Assembly (NCBI RefSeq): GCF_014982855.1
Contig: NZ_JADCKF010000011.1
Span: 1 to 64,000 of the forward strand
Direction of reading: 5' to 3'
Origin: Pseudoflavonifractor gallinarum
Lineage (GTDB): Bacteria > Bacillota > Clostridia > Oscillospirales > Oscillospiraceae
DNA: 64,000 nucleotides
A program made the position numbers and the translations under genes. Positions 7,968-17,103 of the stretch are shown one piece after another. Under the pieces are notes generated by a model. That model ran no database searches. It was not told the DNA's origin and saw only the letters and a list, made by a program, of their open reading frames with translations. Each line of letters begins with the position of its first letter. The stretch's first letter is position 1.

Positions 7968-10900
7968 ATGAACTGGTATCGACGAGCGCTATCTGGACTG
8001 CTTGCAGGCGCCATGGGCGTATCCCTGCTGGGGACCGCTCCGGTGGCTGCGGCGGCGGAAACACGCGGTGCCGGCACTGTGCAGGACGCAGAGGGAGAAA
8101 TTACGGTCACGCTGCGTCTGGACTACCCCATGACCGTCTCCGGCTGGAAGGCAAGAGCCCCGAAAGTCACGCTCAAGCGGGATGGAGCGGCCCTGCTCCA
8201 GGCCGGCCTGGAGAAAGCGCAGACCCTCCCGGACGGCGGGAAGGGAAGTGTAGAGATCGCACTGCGCACCGAGGGAGAAGAGGTACGCTATGTGGATATG
8301 ACCTTTGCCGGGCTCTCTGCCCGGGAGGGGGAGAATACCTATGCGCTCTCTCTGGAGGGAACCGGTTTTTGCCCCTATACCACCCCGGAGCTCACCCTGG
8401 ATACCCACTCCAAAGGTGTGGTCCTGGGAACGGGAGACGCCACCTTTACGCTGGGTGATGTGACCGGCGACGGCCTGGCCGATCAGCGGGATGTAGCCCG
8501 GGTGCGGGATGCATTGGACACCGCGGATGCCGCATGTGACCTCAATGGGGACGGCGTGGTGGATATTTCCGATCTGGCTACCGTCACCATGGCCCAGGAT
8601 GCCCAGGGCACGGCGCAGATCTTCCAGACCGCGCTGATCCCCGCCAACACGCTGGATCTGGAGCGCATCCAGGAAGCCGTGACGGCGGCAGCTGTGGTAG
8701 AGGGAACCGTGTCCGACCTCTTTGCGGACAATGGCCAGAGCGTCAAGCTCTCACCCAAGGGAGAGGAGAATACCATCACGCTGCCCATCCCGCTCACCGA
8801 GGAAGGGGTGGAGATGGAAGAGGTGGCCATCGTCAGCTCGGCGGCCTATCCGGTGGAAACCGGCGTTGTCGTGGCTGAGACAGCCAGCGGAGAGACGCTG
8901 GAGATCCCCTTCTCCCAGGCACTGCCTGAGGGAGTGTACGCCATTACCCGGACCGATGACGGGCGCAGAACGGTGACCATTTCCCTGGGGAACCGGGTGC
9001 CGGTCAAGAAGATCACCATCCGGGTGGAGACCAAGGGCGATGAGCCGGTGGTCGTGGAGCAGATCCGCTTCCTCCAGGACATCGTGCCCGAGGAGCCCGC
9101 GGTCCATAAGCCGAAGGTGGAGCAGCTGCGGGCAGAGGCCGGTGTGGAGTCGGTCACCCTGCGCTGGAAGGGCGTAGCCAATGTCACCGGCTACCGGGTG
9201 GACTATGGCACCAGCCCCGATGCGCTGAACCAGTCCGTGGAGAGCGGAGAGACCACCTGTGTGATCTCCAAGCTGGAGGCGCTTAAGTCCTACTATTTTG
9301 CCGTGACCCCCATCTCGGATGCCGGCGGGAGCCGGTGGGAGGGTGCGCGCTCGGAAGTGGTCACAGCCACACCCAAGGTGGAGAGCCGCCCGGACCGGCC
9401 CGACCGCCTTCAGGTGGAGCCGGGAGACAGCCTGCTCACCGTGAGCTGGCAGCCGGGCAAGCGTACCCAGTATGTGCGGGTTGAGTACCGCAAGAAGGGG
9501 GAGGCTGCTTTCCAGACGCTGTCCGGCTCCTTCCAGAATAACAGCGCTGTTATCGGCGGCCTGGAGAACGGAACGGAGTATGAGGTGAGAGTCTACGGCG
9601 TCAATGAGCTGGGACAGAGCCCCTATTCCGAGACGGTGCTGGGTACCCCCAAGGCCGCAGAGTTTGAGACCCCCGATCTGCCCACCGCAAACCGGCTGGA
9701 TAATCAGAGTATCATCGTCTCGGCGGACTATCCGTCCGGCAACACCGACTGGACGGTGAGCAAGGGAACCCTGCCGGGATCCGTATATGATGGGGACTAC
9801 CGCACTAGCTGGGTCGCCAGCACGTACAATCGGTCCAGGGCCTTTACCTTTACCTTTGATCATGCCTATTCCATGGACTATCTCATCTATGTCCCCGACC
9901 TGGGCAACGAGCCCAGCGGACAAAAGCGTCCCTACCGCAACTTCTTTGACAAGTTCAATGTGAGCATCAACGGGCAGGCTGTACCGGAAGATCAGGTCTC
10001 CTTTGAGAAGGGGGAGAATAACACCTACTTTATCGTCAAGTTCCCCCGTTCGGACGTGAAAACCATTACGGTGGAGGGTTCTCAGTGGGCTGGCGCAGGC
10101 AACATCAGCCTGTCCGAGATCGCCTTCTATCAGTATGACGGACTGGCTGATGAGATCAACGCCCTCTTTGCCAACGAGAGCCATACCGAGCTGGCGCAGG
10201 GTGTGGAGGAAGGAACCATTGAGGCGCTCCGCACCCGGGCGAGCCGTGCCGAGGCCTACTATGTGGATCGGAAGATCCTCTTGGACGAGCTGGACAATGC
10301 CCAGCAGCTCCTGGAGGGCCGCCGGAATGAGCTGATGGTGTACTCCGGCCTTCAGAGCCGAAGCGCCGGAGCCGACCAGGCTGCCTTCGGCCAGAGTGCG
10401 TCGGCCCTTCAGCCCCTGGGCGTGTCCGCCCGCTCGGGCGCCTGGATCACCGTCTATGTCCAGGGCATCCAGCCCGGCGAGTCGGTCAAGCTGGTGCAGT
10501 GGCAGCAGTACTCCGAGACCAATGCCACCCGGGCGGAGTATGCGCTCCGGAACGGACGCAACCAGATTTGGCTCCAGGTCATCGGCAACAGCGGCCTGGG
10601 AGAGCGGGGCGGCTCCCTGTATGTGGAGTACGCCGGTTCCCACGGGGAAGACATTCAGCTCCAGATCCGGGATGTGTCGGAGAACAAAAACGTGATCTCT
10701 GTCATTCCCATGCTGGATCTGAGCGGAGCGGACTGGTATGGCCACAGCGAGCAGGAGCGCAAGGAACAGCTCACACCCTATGTGGAGGCCCTCAAGACCT
10801 ACGTGGCCGGACTGAGCCTGAGCAATGACCAGGCGAAAAAGACCAGCATCCGCAATGTGACCGAGGTGGGGGGTCCCGGTATGCTCCTCTCCCTGCCCGC

Positions 10901-12902
10901 CACCCAGGTGCTGGCCGGTCTGGGCGGAGCCCAGGCCTCTGTGGAGGTCATGACGGACAAGCTCTATGACGCGCTGTGCGCGTGGGAGGAGCTGCTCTTC
11001 CTGGCCAATAAGACACAGGGAATCATAAGCGCCGACACTTCCTTTGCAGACTACCAGTATCCCATGAGCACGCGGCACAATATCCGCTTCTCCAGAATGT
11101 TCTCCGGTGCGTTCATGTTTGCCGCCGGCAGCTATGTGGGCATCGAGTTCAGCGAGACCAGCGGCATGGTGACCGGTGCTCCGCTGGCCGAGACCGGGAC
11201 GGGCGCAAACGCCCTCTTCGGATGGGGCATCGCCCATGAGATCGGCCACAACATGGACAAGATCGGAAAGGCCGAGATCACCAACAACATCTACTCTCTG
11301 GTGGCCCAGACCGCCGAGGAGACCGGCGAGCTGACCGGCCGTTCCCGCCTGGAGGAGAGCGGATTCTATTCGGACATCTTCCAGAAGACCGCCCTGGGCA
11401 AGCCCGGCGAGGCCGCCAACGTCTTTGTACAGCTGGGCATGTACTGGCAGCTCCACCTGGCCTACGATGAGGGCGGAAGCGTTCTGGAGGGGAGTGGTCC
11501 CCTGGATTTCTACAACCGCTTCTTTACCCTGTGGAAGTCGGACGCAGAGAAAAACGTCCCGGTCAACGACCGGATCGCCCGTCTGGCCAGTCAGGTCGCC
11601 GGGAAGGATCTCTCCGCCTTCTTCCAGCACTGGGGCATGGAGCTGAGCCAGGAGACCCTGGCGTATCTGGCCGCCCAGGGCGAACCCGAGGAGCGGGAGA
11701 TCTGGTATCTGAGCGACGAGTCCCGCCGCCTGCGCCTGGATGGAGCCGAGCGGGCCCATGTGACCCCCACGCTGGAGAGCACCGCCTCCGGCGGAAAAAC
11801 GGTGGAGCTGACCATCTCGGTGGACGACCCCGCTATGGTGCAGGGCTATGAGATCCTGCGCAATGGAACGCCGGTGGCCTTCCTGTGCGCGGACGGTACG
11901 GCAGTACAGACTTATACGGACCAGGTGGGTGCGGCCAATCACATGGTCTTTACCTACCAGGTGCGCGCCATCGACAAGCTGGGCTATGAGGCCGGCGTGT
12001 CCGAGGAACAGCAGGTACGGATCTCCTATGAGAAGACTCTCTCTCCCGAGCTTTACGAGATCCGCCGGGACGAGATGGGACGGGTTCACATCACGGCACG
12101 GGAGGGCCTGCTCTCCACGGCTGGACTGCTCCTCACCGGAGAAGCGATCCCGGCCGAGGGGAATGTACAGGCCTGGGTCACCGATGACGCCGGGGCCCAG
12201 CCTCTGGAGGGCTGGACGCTGGCCCGGGAGACCAGATTCCAGGGGGGCGAGACCTTCCTGTGCTACTTCCAGAAGCCGGGTGCCGACGCGGATGATACCC
12301 GGATCTGGATCTATGACGCGGCCCAGATCATCCTCACCGGAATCCCGGAGGAGATGGCGCTGGAGGACATCCAGCTGCTGGATTATCCGGGGGACAACAT
12401 CGAGTTCACACCGGGAGCATCCATTGGCGTGCTGGAGAAGGAGTTTACCTATGACACCGAGGAGGGGAAGGAGAGCATCCCGGCCGGAACGGTGATCATC
12501 ACCGGCAGCTACCGGGGAGATCCCCTGTACAACAAGGTGCGCATCCTGGGTAAATTCCAGGAGCGGAAGCCTGCCTCCGACGAGGCCCCTGTGCTGCGGG
12601 AAGAGATCCTGGAGGGCGATGCCTTGCTCTTTGCCGAGATCCCCGAGGATGGAGCGGTGAGCGACATCAGCGACGGCTTCTTCCTCTTTGTGCCCTTGGA
12701 TCAGGACCTCTTCAAGGCTGTCAATGAGGACCACGGAGAGAAGCCCAGCGCGGGCACTGCGGTACTGATTGAGCTCAAAGCCCAGCTCTACCGCGGTGAG
12801 GACATCGAGGGGAACGGGGAGCGCATGACCAGCGATACCCTGTTCATCAGCGTGCCGCGCTATGACAGTATGCCCGCCATTCGTTTCACGACGGAAGAGT
12901 GA
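7968..12902 (+). CDS. Secreted M60-like zinc metallopeptidase with dockerin-like, Fn3 and discoidin modules
   Basis: This protein of about 1644 residues begins with a signal peptide (charged start, hydrophobic core, cleavage near AAAAET). Modules follow in order. A dockerin type I-like pair of calcium loops (DVTGDGLADQRD and DLNGDGVVDISD, about 163-210) comes first. Two fibronectin III domains (about 380-470 and 475-562) and an F5/8C discoidin-like domain (about 575-725) follow. Then comes an M60/enhancin-type peptidase domain with HEIGH near residue 1090 and the family continuation AEITNNIYSL. C-terminal beta-rich modules end the protein. M60 peptidases cut mucin-type glycoproteins, so host mucin is a plausible target. 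No LPXTG or SLH anchor is visible. A GTG at 7962 is an alternative start. I prefer ATG 7968, ten bases after AGGAAG. Confidence 0.85.
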   Translation: MNWYRRALSGLLAGAMGVSLLGTAPVAAAAETRGAGTVQDAEGEITVTLRLDYPMTVSGWKARAPKVTLKRDGAALLQAGLEKAQTLPDGGKGSVEIALRTEGEEVRYVDMTFAGLSAREGENTYALSLEGTGFCPYTTPELTLDTHSKGVVLGTGDATFTLGDVTGDGLADQRDVARVRDALDTADAACDLNGDGVVDISDLATVTMAQDAQGTAQIFQTALIPANTLDLERIQEAVTAAAVVEGTVSDLFADNGQSVKLSPKGEENTITLPIPLTEEGVEMEEVAIVSSAAYPVETGVVVAETASGETLEIPFSQALPEGVYAITRTDDGRRTVTISLGNRVPVKKITIRVETKGDEPVVVEQIRFLQDIVPEEPAVHKPKVEQLRAEAGVESVTLRWKGVANVTGYRVDYGTSPDALNQSVESGETTCVISKLEALKSYYFAVTPISDAGGSRWEGARSEVVTATPKVESRPDRPDRLQVEPGDSLLTVSWQPGKRTQYVRVEYRKKGEAAFQTLSGSFQNNSAVIGGLENGTEYEVRVYGVNELGQSPYSETVLGTPKAAEFETPDLPTANRLDNQSIIVSADYPSGNTDWTVSKGTLPGSVYDGDYRTSWVASTYNRSRAFTFTFDHAYSMDYLIYVPDLGNEPSGQKRPYRNFFDKFNVSINGQAVPEDQVSFEKGENNTYFIVKFPRSDVKTITVEGSQWAGAGNISLSEIAFYQYDGLADEINALFANESHTELAQGVEEGTIEALRTRASRAEAYYVDRKILLDELDNAQQLLEGRRNELMVYSGLQSRSAGADQAAFGQSASALQPLGVSARSGAWITVYVQGIQPGESVKLVQWQQYSETNATRAEYALRNGRNQIWLQVIGNSGLGERGGSLYVEYAGSHGEDIQLQIRDVSENKNVISVIPMLDLSGADWYGHSEQERKEQLTPYVEALKTYVAGLSLSNDQAKKTSIRNVTEVGGPGMLLSLPATQVLAGLGGAQASVEVMTDKLYDALCAWEELLFLANKTQGIISADTSFADYQYPMSTRHNIRFSRMFSGAFMFAAGSYVGIEFSETSGMVTGAPLAETGTGANALFGWGIAHEIGHNMDKIGKAEITNNIYSLVAQTAEETGELTGRSRLEESGFYSDIFQKTALGKPGEAANVFVQLGMYWQLHLAYDEGGSVLEGSGPLDFYNRFFTLWKSDAEKNVPVNDRIARLASQVAGKDLSAFFQHWGMELSQETLAYLAAQGEPEEREIWYLSDESRRLRLDGAERAHVTPTLESTASGGKTVELTISVDDPAMVQGYEILRNGTPVAFLCADGTAVQTYTDQVGAANHMVFTYQVRAIDKLGYEAGVSEEQQVRISYEKTLSPELYEIRRDEMGRVHITAREGLLSTAGLLLTGEAIPAEGNVQAWVTDDAGAQPLEGWTLARETRFQGGETFLCYFQKPGADADDTRIWIYDAAQIILTGIPEEMALEDIQLLDYPGDNIEFTPGASIGVLEKEFTYDTEEGKESIPAGTVIITGSYRGDPLYNKVRILGKFQERKPASDEAPVLREEILEGDALLFAEIPEDGAVSDISDGFFLFVPLDQDLFKAVNEDHGEKPSAGTAVLIELKAQLYRGEDIEGNGERMTSDTLFISVPRYDSMPAIRFTTEE

Positions 12903-12930
12903 GCGGGAGATCAGAAGGAGGAACCATTTC

Positions 12931-14160
12931 ATGCATTCCTGGTTTCGTACCGGAATTTGCGCCCTCACGATGGGCGCCATGCTCCAGTTCCCCGCCCTGG
13001 CGGCGGGGGTGGAGCTGTCCTTTGACCGGGCGGGCGAGAACGCCGGCGTGACGCTGACGGAGGTGGCCTCCGAACGCTATGCCGCCCAGGTCACCCTCAG
13101 CGTGACACAGACCAAAGACATCCAGTTTACCGGCCGGGCGGAGAGCTATGCCATGACCGTCCGGGCCGACCAGGGAGAGATCACCCTGTATGCCGCCGAC
13201 CGCAATCCGCTGAGCCGTGCAGATGGCCGGCTGGAGATGGGGACCCTGAAGGTGAGTTCGGGCACGGAAATCACCAAGGCCTCCCGTGCGGTGGTCCTGG
13301 ACCGGAGCCTGGAGCGCACCGAGTGGGCCGACCTGGCCCTGGAGGTAAAGCGGGATACCGCATCCTCCTCCGAGGACGGGAGTGATGGGGAGAGCAGCTC
13401 TACCCCCAAAATCACCGTACAGGGAGAGGGCGGGCAGGTCCGGGCGGAGCGGGGCGGCCGGGTGGTCATCACGCCTGACTCCGGATACCGCATTGCCCGC
13501 ATCCTGCTCAATGGCAAGGAGATCCAAGTGACCAACGTGCTGACCGGGCTGTCCGGAAAGGATCGGCTGGTGGTCTATTTCGAGCGGGAGGAGACAAAGC
13601 CCTCTACGCCCTCCTTCACCGACGTGCAGCCGGGAGACTGGTATGCCGGAGCGGTGGAGTTCGTGGTGGAGCGCGGGCTCTTCTACGGACAGTCGGAGAC
13701 CCGGTTTGCGCCCCAGGCCAATATGAGTCGGGCCATGCTGGTGACCGTCCTCTACCGTCTGTCCGGCGAGAAGGCCCCTGATGCCGCAGGTATCTTTACG
13801 GATGTGCCGGCCGATGCCTGGTACAGTGAAGCGGTGGCCTGGGCTTATGACCGGGGTGTGGCCATGGGGGTCCTGCCCGGGCAGTTTGCCCCGGATCAGA
13901 ACGTCACCCGGGAGCAGACCGCTGCCCTTCTGAGCCGCTTCTGTGCGGTGCAGGGGACCCCTCTGCCGGAGGGAACGCTGGATTTCACCGATCAGGATGA
14001 GATCGGTTCCTATGCCCGGGATGCGGTGGCCTCGGTACAGGCGGCCGGACTGATGCGGGGACAGGGCGAGGGACGCTTTGCGCCCAAGGCGCCCATTACC
14101 CGCGCGGAGGTGGCGATGCTGCTGATGCAGTACATCCAGTGGAGCCAACCGGAGAACTGA
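12931..14160 (+). CDS. SLH-anchored surface protein with unassigned N-terminal beta domain
   Basis: The 409-residue product has a signal peptide (cleavage near PALAAG) and an unassigned beta-rich domain at about 27-140. A Ser/Glu linker and a small repeat domain (about 158-218) follow. Three S-layer-homology domains lie at about 228-270, 288-331 and 351-398 (SFTDVQPGDWY, IFTDVPADAWY, DFTDQDEIGSY). SLH triplets bind pyruvylated cell-wall polymers, so the protein should sit on the cell surface. It starts 28 bases after the peptidase gene with AGAAGGAGG upstream, which makes an operon likely. The N-terminal domain has a cohesin-like size and ends in an LEMGTLKVS strand, but I cannot assign it securely. 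Confidence 0.85.
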   Translation: MHSWFRTGICALTMGAMLQFPALAAGVELSFDRAGENAGVTLTEVASERYAAQVTLSVTQTKDIQFTGRAESYAMTVRADQGEITLYAADRNPLSRADGRLEMGTLKVSSGTEITKASRAVVLDRSLERTEWADLALEVKRDTASSSEDGSDGESSSTPKITVQGEGGQVRAERGGRVVITPDSGYRIARILLNGKEIQVTNVLTGLSGKDRLVVYFEREETKPSTPSFTDVQPGDWYAGAVEFVVERGLFYGQSETRFAPQANMSRAMLVTVLYRLSGEKAPDAAGIFTDVPADAWYSEAVAWAYDRGVAMGVLPGQFAPDQNVTREQTAALLSRFCAVQGTPLPEGTLDFTDQDEIGSYARDAVASVQAAGLMRGQGEGRFAPKAPITRAEVAMLLMQYIQWSQPEN

Positions 14161-14176
14161 GAGACGCTCTTTGACC

Positions 14177-14209
14177 TACTCCCCTCTCCTGTTTTTGGAG
14201 AGGGGAGTA
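14177..14209 (+). terminator. Hairpin terminator after the SLH gene
   Basis: TACTCCCCTCTCC (14177-14189) pairs perfectly with GGAGAGGGGAGTA (14197-14209). The following AAAATTTTATAAA gives only a short T run, so efficiency is uncertain. Confidence 0.7.
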
Positions 14210-14228
14210 AAATTTTATAAAAAAAGAC

Positions 14229-14257
14229 TTGCAAAGACTATAAGAGTGTGGCATAAT
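14229..14257 (+). promoter_or_regulatory. Sigma-A promoter upstream of the alcohol dehydrogenase leader
   Basis: TTGCAA (14229-14234), 17 bases and CATAAT (14252-14257) predict a start near 14264, about 150 bases ahead of the alcohol dehydrogenase. Confidence 0.65.
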
Positions 14258-14263
14258 GACCAC

Positions 14264-14400
14264 AGAAGCTCTGGCGAAAATAAAATAGTCCCCGAGTGGG
14301 ATAACGCAGTGGAGAGACGGGAGACCGCCTGATCCCTGCGCGGAGAACGCAGCCGTAACACTGGTAGAGATACCGTGTGGACGGCTGATTTTATTTTTTA
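14264..14400 (+). promoter_or_regulatory. Structured leader RNA with intrinsic terminator, candidate riboswitch/attenuator of unknown class
   Basis: The leader contains several nested pairings and ends in a complete terminator. CAGCCGT (14350-14356) pairs with ACGGCTG (14381-14387) around an inner GGTA-GAGA-TACC hairpin, and a long T tract follows (14388-14399). The ribosome site GGAGGG comes directly after at 14401. CTGCG at 14336-14340 can pair with CGCAG at 14305-14309, or with CGCAG at 14348-14352. The second pairing overlaps the terminator's 5' arm, as in an antiterminator switch. A second GAGA tetraloop hairpin (CGG-GAGA-CCG, 14318-14327) is also present. I could not match it to any riboswitch or T-box class I know. 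Confidence 0.65.
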
Positions 14401-14414
14401 GGAGGGTTTTTGAG

Positions 14415-15566
14415 ATGATTACCAAGTACCACATGCCGGTGGATATCCACTTTGAGATCGGATGCCTGAAAGAGCTGGGCGGTTTTCTGAGCCCCTCGGA
14501 CCGGGTGCTGCTGGTCACCGACCCGGGCCTCCGGGCGGTGGGCCTGGTGGAGCGGGTGGAGGGGGTCATCACCCCGACAGGGGCGGATCACCTGGTGTAC
14601 GACGCGGTCTCCCCCAACCCGGACGCCCCGCTGGTGGAGCAGGCCATGGAGACCGTGCGGGACTATCGTCCCACCAAGGTGGTGGCCCTGGGCGGCGGCT
14701 CCTCCATCGATACGGCCAAGGTCCTGGCCGCTCTGGCCACCAATGAGGGACCGCTGGTGGATTACCAGTGGAACGGAAAACCCTTCTCCCAGACAGCGCT
14801 GCCCCTGATCGCCATTCCCACCACGGCGGGAACCGGCAGTGAAGTGACCATGTGTGCCGTCATTGTGGACCGCAACTGCAAGAAGGGGATCAACAGCCCC
14901 GCCCTCTTCCCGGCGGTGGCTCTGGTGGATGCCGAGCTCATGGCCAGCCTGCCCCTCTACCTGACGGCGACCACCGGTATGGACGCCCTCTCCCACGCGG
15001 TGGAGGCCTATGTGGGCAAGGGAGCCAATCCCATCACGGATGCCATGGCCCAGGAGGCCATCCGGCTGATCGGCGGGGCGCTCTGGCGGGTGTGTGCCGA
15101 CGGGAAGGATCTGGAGGCCCGGCGGGACATGGCCATGGGCAGCGTGCTGGCCGGCGTGGCCATGGATCAGGCGGGGTTGGGCCTGGTCCACTCCCTCTCC
15201 AGCCCCCTGTGCACCTTCTTCCACATGGCCCACGGCGAGGCCAATGCCGTGCTGCTGAAATACTGCATGGACTTCAACCTGATGGCACGGCCCGAACGTT
15301 TTGCACACATTGCCGCCCTTCTGGGGGAAAACACCGCCGGAATGCACCCCTACCAGGCGGCGCAGGCCTCGGTACGCGCGGTGGAGCGCCTCTTCGACGA
15401 GACCGGCGTGCGGGTGCCCTTCGCCTCCTTCGGCATGAAGGAGAGCGACGCCGAACTGGTGGCCAGCAACCTCCCCGGCTTCCTGCTGGCCAACAACCCC
15501 CGCGCCATCAGCCAGAAGCAGTGTGAGAAGCTCTATCTGGAGATCCTGGCCGATCAGACCCGCTGA
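14415..15566 (+). CDS. Iron-containing alcohol dehydrogenase
   Basis: The 383-residue protein belongs to the group III iron-dependent alcohol dehydrogenases. It shows the NAD-binding GGGSSIDTAK motif (about residues 95-104) and IPTTAGTGSE. The metal ligands are expected in DAELM, the GMDALSHAVEAY signature, GLVHSLSS and HMAHGEANA, and all the His residues are present. It would interconvert an aldehyde or ketone and an alcohol with NAD(P)H. The next gene is an aldehyde dehydrogenase 21 bases downstream, so the pair likely oxidises an alcohol to an acid, or the reverse. Expression appears gated by the leader terminator just upstream. Confidence 0.92.
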   Translation: MITKYHMPVDIHFEIGCLKELGGFLSPSDRVLLVTDPGLRAVGLVERVEGVITPTGADHLVYDAVSPNPDAPLVEQAMETVRDYRPTKVVALGGGSSIDTAKVLAALATNEGPLVDYQWNGKPFSQTALPLIAIPTTAGTGSEVTMCAVIVDRNCKKGINSPALFPAVALVDAELMASLPLYLTATTGMDALSHAVEAYVGKGANPITDAMAQEAIRLIGGALWRVCADGKDLEARRDMAMGSVLAGVAMDQAGLGLVHSLSSPLCTFFHMAHGEANAVLLKYCMDFNLMARPERFAHIAALLGENTAGMHPYQAAQASVRAVERLFDETGVRVPFASFGMKESDAELVASNLPGFLLANNPRAISQKQCEKLYLEILADQTR

Positions 15567-15587
15567 GAGATGAGAGGAGGACATTCG

Positions 15588-17039
15588 ATGCAAGTGCGTA
15601 CTTATCGGAACCTGGTGGACGGCGTTTGGCAGGAGGCTGCCGGCGGACAGACCATGGAGATCTTCTGCCCCTGTGATGGGGAACTGGTCTCCCGTGTACC
15701 GGCCTCGGGGCAGGTGGATGTGGACCGGGCGGTGGCGGCAGCCCGGCGGGCCTTTGAGGAGGAGAACTGGGCCTTCAATCCCCGGCTCCGCTCCCAGTGC
15801 CTGAGCGCGTGGGGCGCCGCCATGCGGGCCAATCTGGAGGAGCTGGCCACCCGGCTGGCGCTGGAGACCGGCAAGCCCATCAATGAGGCCCGCTTTGAAC
15901 TCAACAGCTCCATCGGCTATGTGGAATACTATGCCGCCGCGGCCCGGACCCTCTACGGGACGAGCACCGCGGTGGAGCCGGGGCTCCTCTCGGTGCTGGC
16001 CCGGGAACCGGTGGGCGTGGTGGCGGTCATCACCCCCTGGAACTACCCGGTGACGCTGCTCATGCGGGACATGGCGCCCGCGCTGGCGGCAGGCTGTACC
16101 TGTGTGCTCAAGCCCGCGGCCCAGACCACCGGATGCACTCTGGCGGTTCTGGAGCTGCTGGATCAGATCCCGGCCTTCCCGAAGGGCGTGGTCAACGCCG
16201 TGTCCGGCCGGGGCGGAACGGCCGGTCAGGCCCTGGCTGAGCATCCCGAGGTAGACATGATCTCCCTCACCGGCGGACTGGAGACCGGGCAGGCCATCAT
16301 GCGCACGGCCGCCGACACCATGAAGAAGGTCTCCCTGGAGCTGGGCGGAAAGTCCCCCAACATCATCTTTGCCGACGCCGATCTGGATAAGGCCCTGCCC
16401 TTTGCCCTCAAGGCCATCTTCACCAATGCCGGTCAGTTATGCACGGTGGGGTCCCGCCTAGTGCTGGAGGAGTCGCTGGTGGATACCTTCCTGCCCCGCC
16501 TGAAGGAGGAGGCCGAGAAGCTCCGTCCGGGCTACTGCATGGAGGAGAGTACTACCCTGGGGCCGGTCATCTCCCAGACCCAGCTGGATACCATCCTGGA
16601 GTATATGGAGGAGGGAAAGGCCTGCTCTCAGCTGATCACCGGCGGGTACCGGCTGACGGAAGGGGGCCTGGACAAGGGGTTCTACCTGGCACCCACTATT
16701 TTCCTCAATCCGCCCATGGACGCCCGCGTGGTCCAGGAGGAGATCTTTGGGCCGGTGCTGGTGGTGCAGACCTTTAAAACAAAAGAGGAGGCCCTTGCCA
16801 TCGCCAACGGGACGGCCTATGGACTGGCTTCTGCCGTGTGGAGCCGGGACATCGACAAGGCCATGTGGGTGGCGCGCCGCCTGCGGGCGGGCTCGGCCTG
16901 GGTCAACTGCTACAATAAGCTCCTGCCCGAGTGCGAGACGGGCGGGTACAAACAGAGCGGCATGGACCGGGCGGGCGGTGCCGAGGGCATGCTGAAATAT
17001 ACAGAAGTGAAACACCTGTGCGTGGATTTTGGAATCTGA
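15588..17039 (+). CDS. NAD(P)-dependent aldehyde dehydrogenase
   Basis: This 483-residue ALDH-superfamily enzyme has the catalytic Cys in NAGQLCTVGSR and the general-base Glu in LELGGKSPN. It also has the cofactor-binding TPWNYP segment and the C-terminal EEIFGPVL motif. The closest functional type by eye is betaine-aldehyde/broad aliphatic aldehyde dehydrogenase, and the substrate is unknown. The start at 15588 is preceded by GAGGAGG, seven bases away. An in-frame ATG at 15570 lacks one. It forms an operon with the iron alcohol dehydrogenase. Confidence 0.92.
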   Translation: MQVRTYRNLVDGVWQEAAGGQTMEIFCPCDGELVSRVPASGQVDVDRAVAAARRAFEEENWAFNPRLRSQCLSAWGAAMRANLEELATRLALETGKPINEARFELNSSIGYVEYYAAAARTLYGTSTAVEPGLLSVLAREPVGVVAVITPWNYPVTLLMRDMAPALAAGCTCVLKPAAQTTGCTLAVLELLDQIPAFPKGVVNAVSGRGGTAGQALAEHPEVDMISLTGGLETGQAIMRTAADTMKKVSLELGGKSPNIIFADADLDKALPFALKAIFTNAGQLCTVGSRLVLEESLVDTFLPRLKEEAEKLRPGYCMEESTTLGPVISQTQLDTILEYMEEGKACSQLITGGYRLTEGGLDKGFYLAPTIFLNPPMDARVVQEEIFGPVLVVQTFKTKEEALAIANGTAYGLASAVWSRDIDKAMWVARRLRAGSAWVNCYNKLLPECETGGYKQSGMDRAGGAEGMLKYTEVKHLCVDFGI

Positions 17040-17060
17040 GAGCCATCAGCCGGCACGGAG

Positions 17061-17099
17061 AGAGCGGTATACCTGCAAAGAGCGGGTATACCGCTCTTT
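17061..17099 (+). terminator. Terminator-like hairpin of the aldehyde dehydrogenase operon, left copy
   Basis: AGAGCGGTATACC (17061-17073) pairs with GGTATACCGCTCT (17085-17097). A shorter alternative hairpin, AAAGAGCGG-GTATA-CCGCTCTTT, spans 17077-17099. It lacks the long T run, which is found instead at the second copy beyond the repeat (17332-17356). Confidence 0.65.
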
Positions 17100-17103
17100 C
17101 AGT

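Noticed and set aside
8751-12980. A long minus-strand frame across the M60 peptidase gene
   Set aside because: The opposite strand carries a signal peptide, calcium loops, Fn3 domains and HEIGH. The antisense product shows only composition-driven repeats.
14264-14400. Leader as a ZTP, TPP, cobalamin or T-box element
   Set aside because: CCGCCTGAT loosely recalls ZTP and CTGATCC recalls TPP, but the defining partners (GTGACTG and GGGC for ZTP, CTGAGA for TPP, the T-box sequence) are absent and the leader is too short for a T-box.
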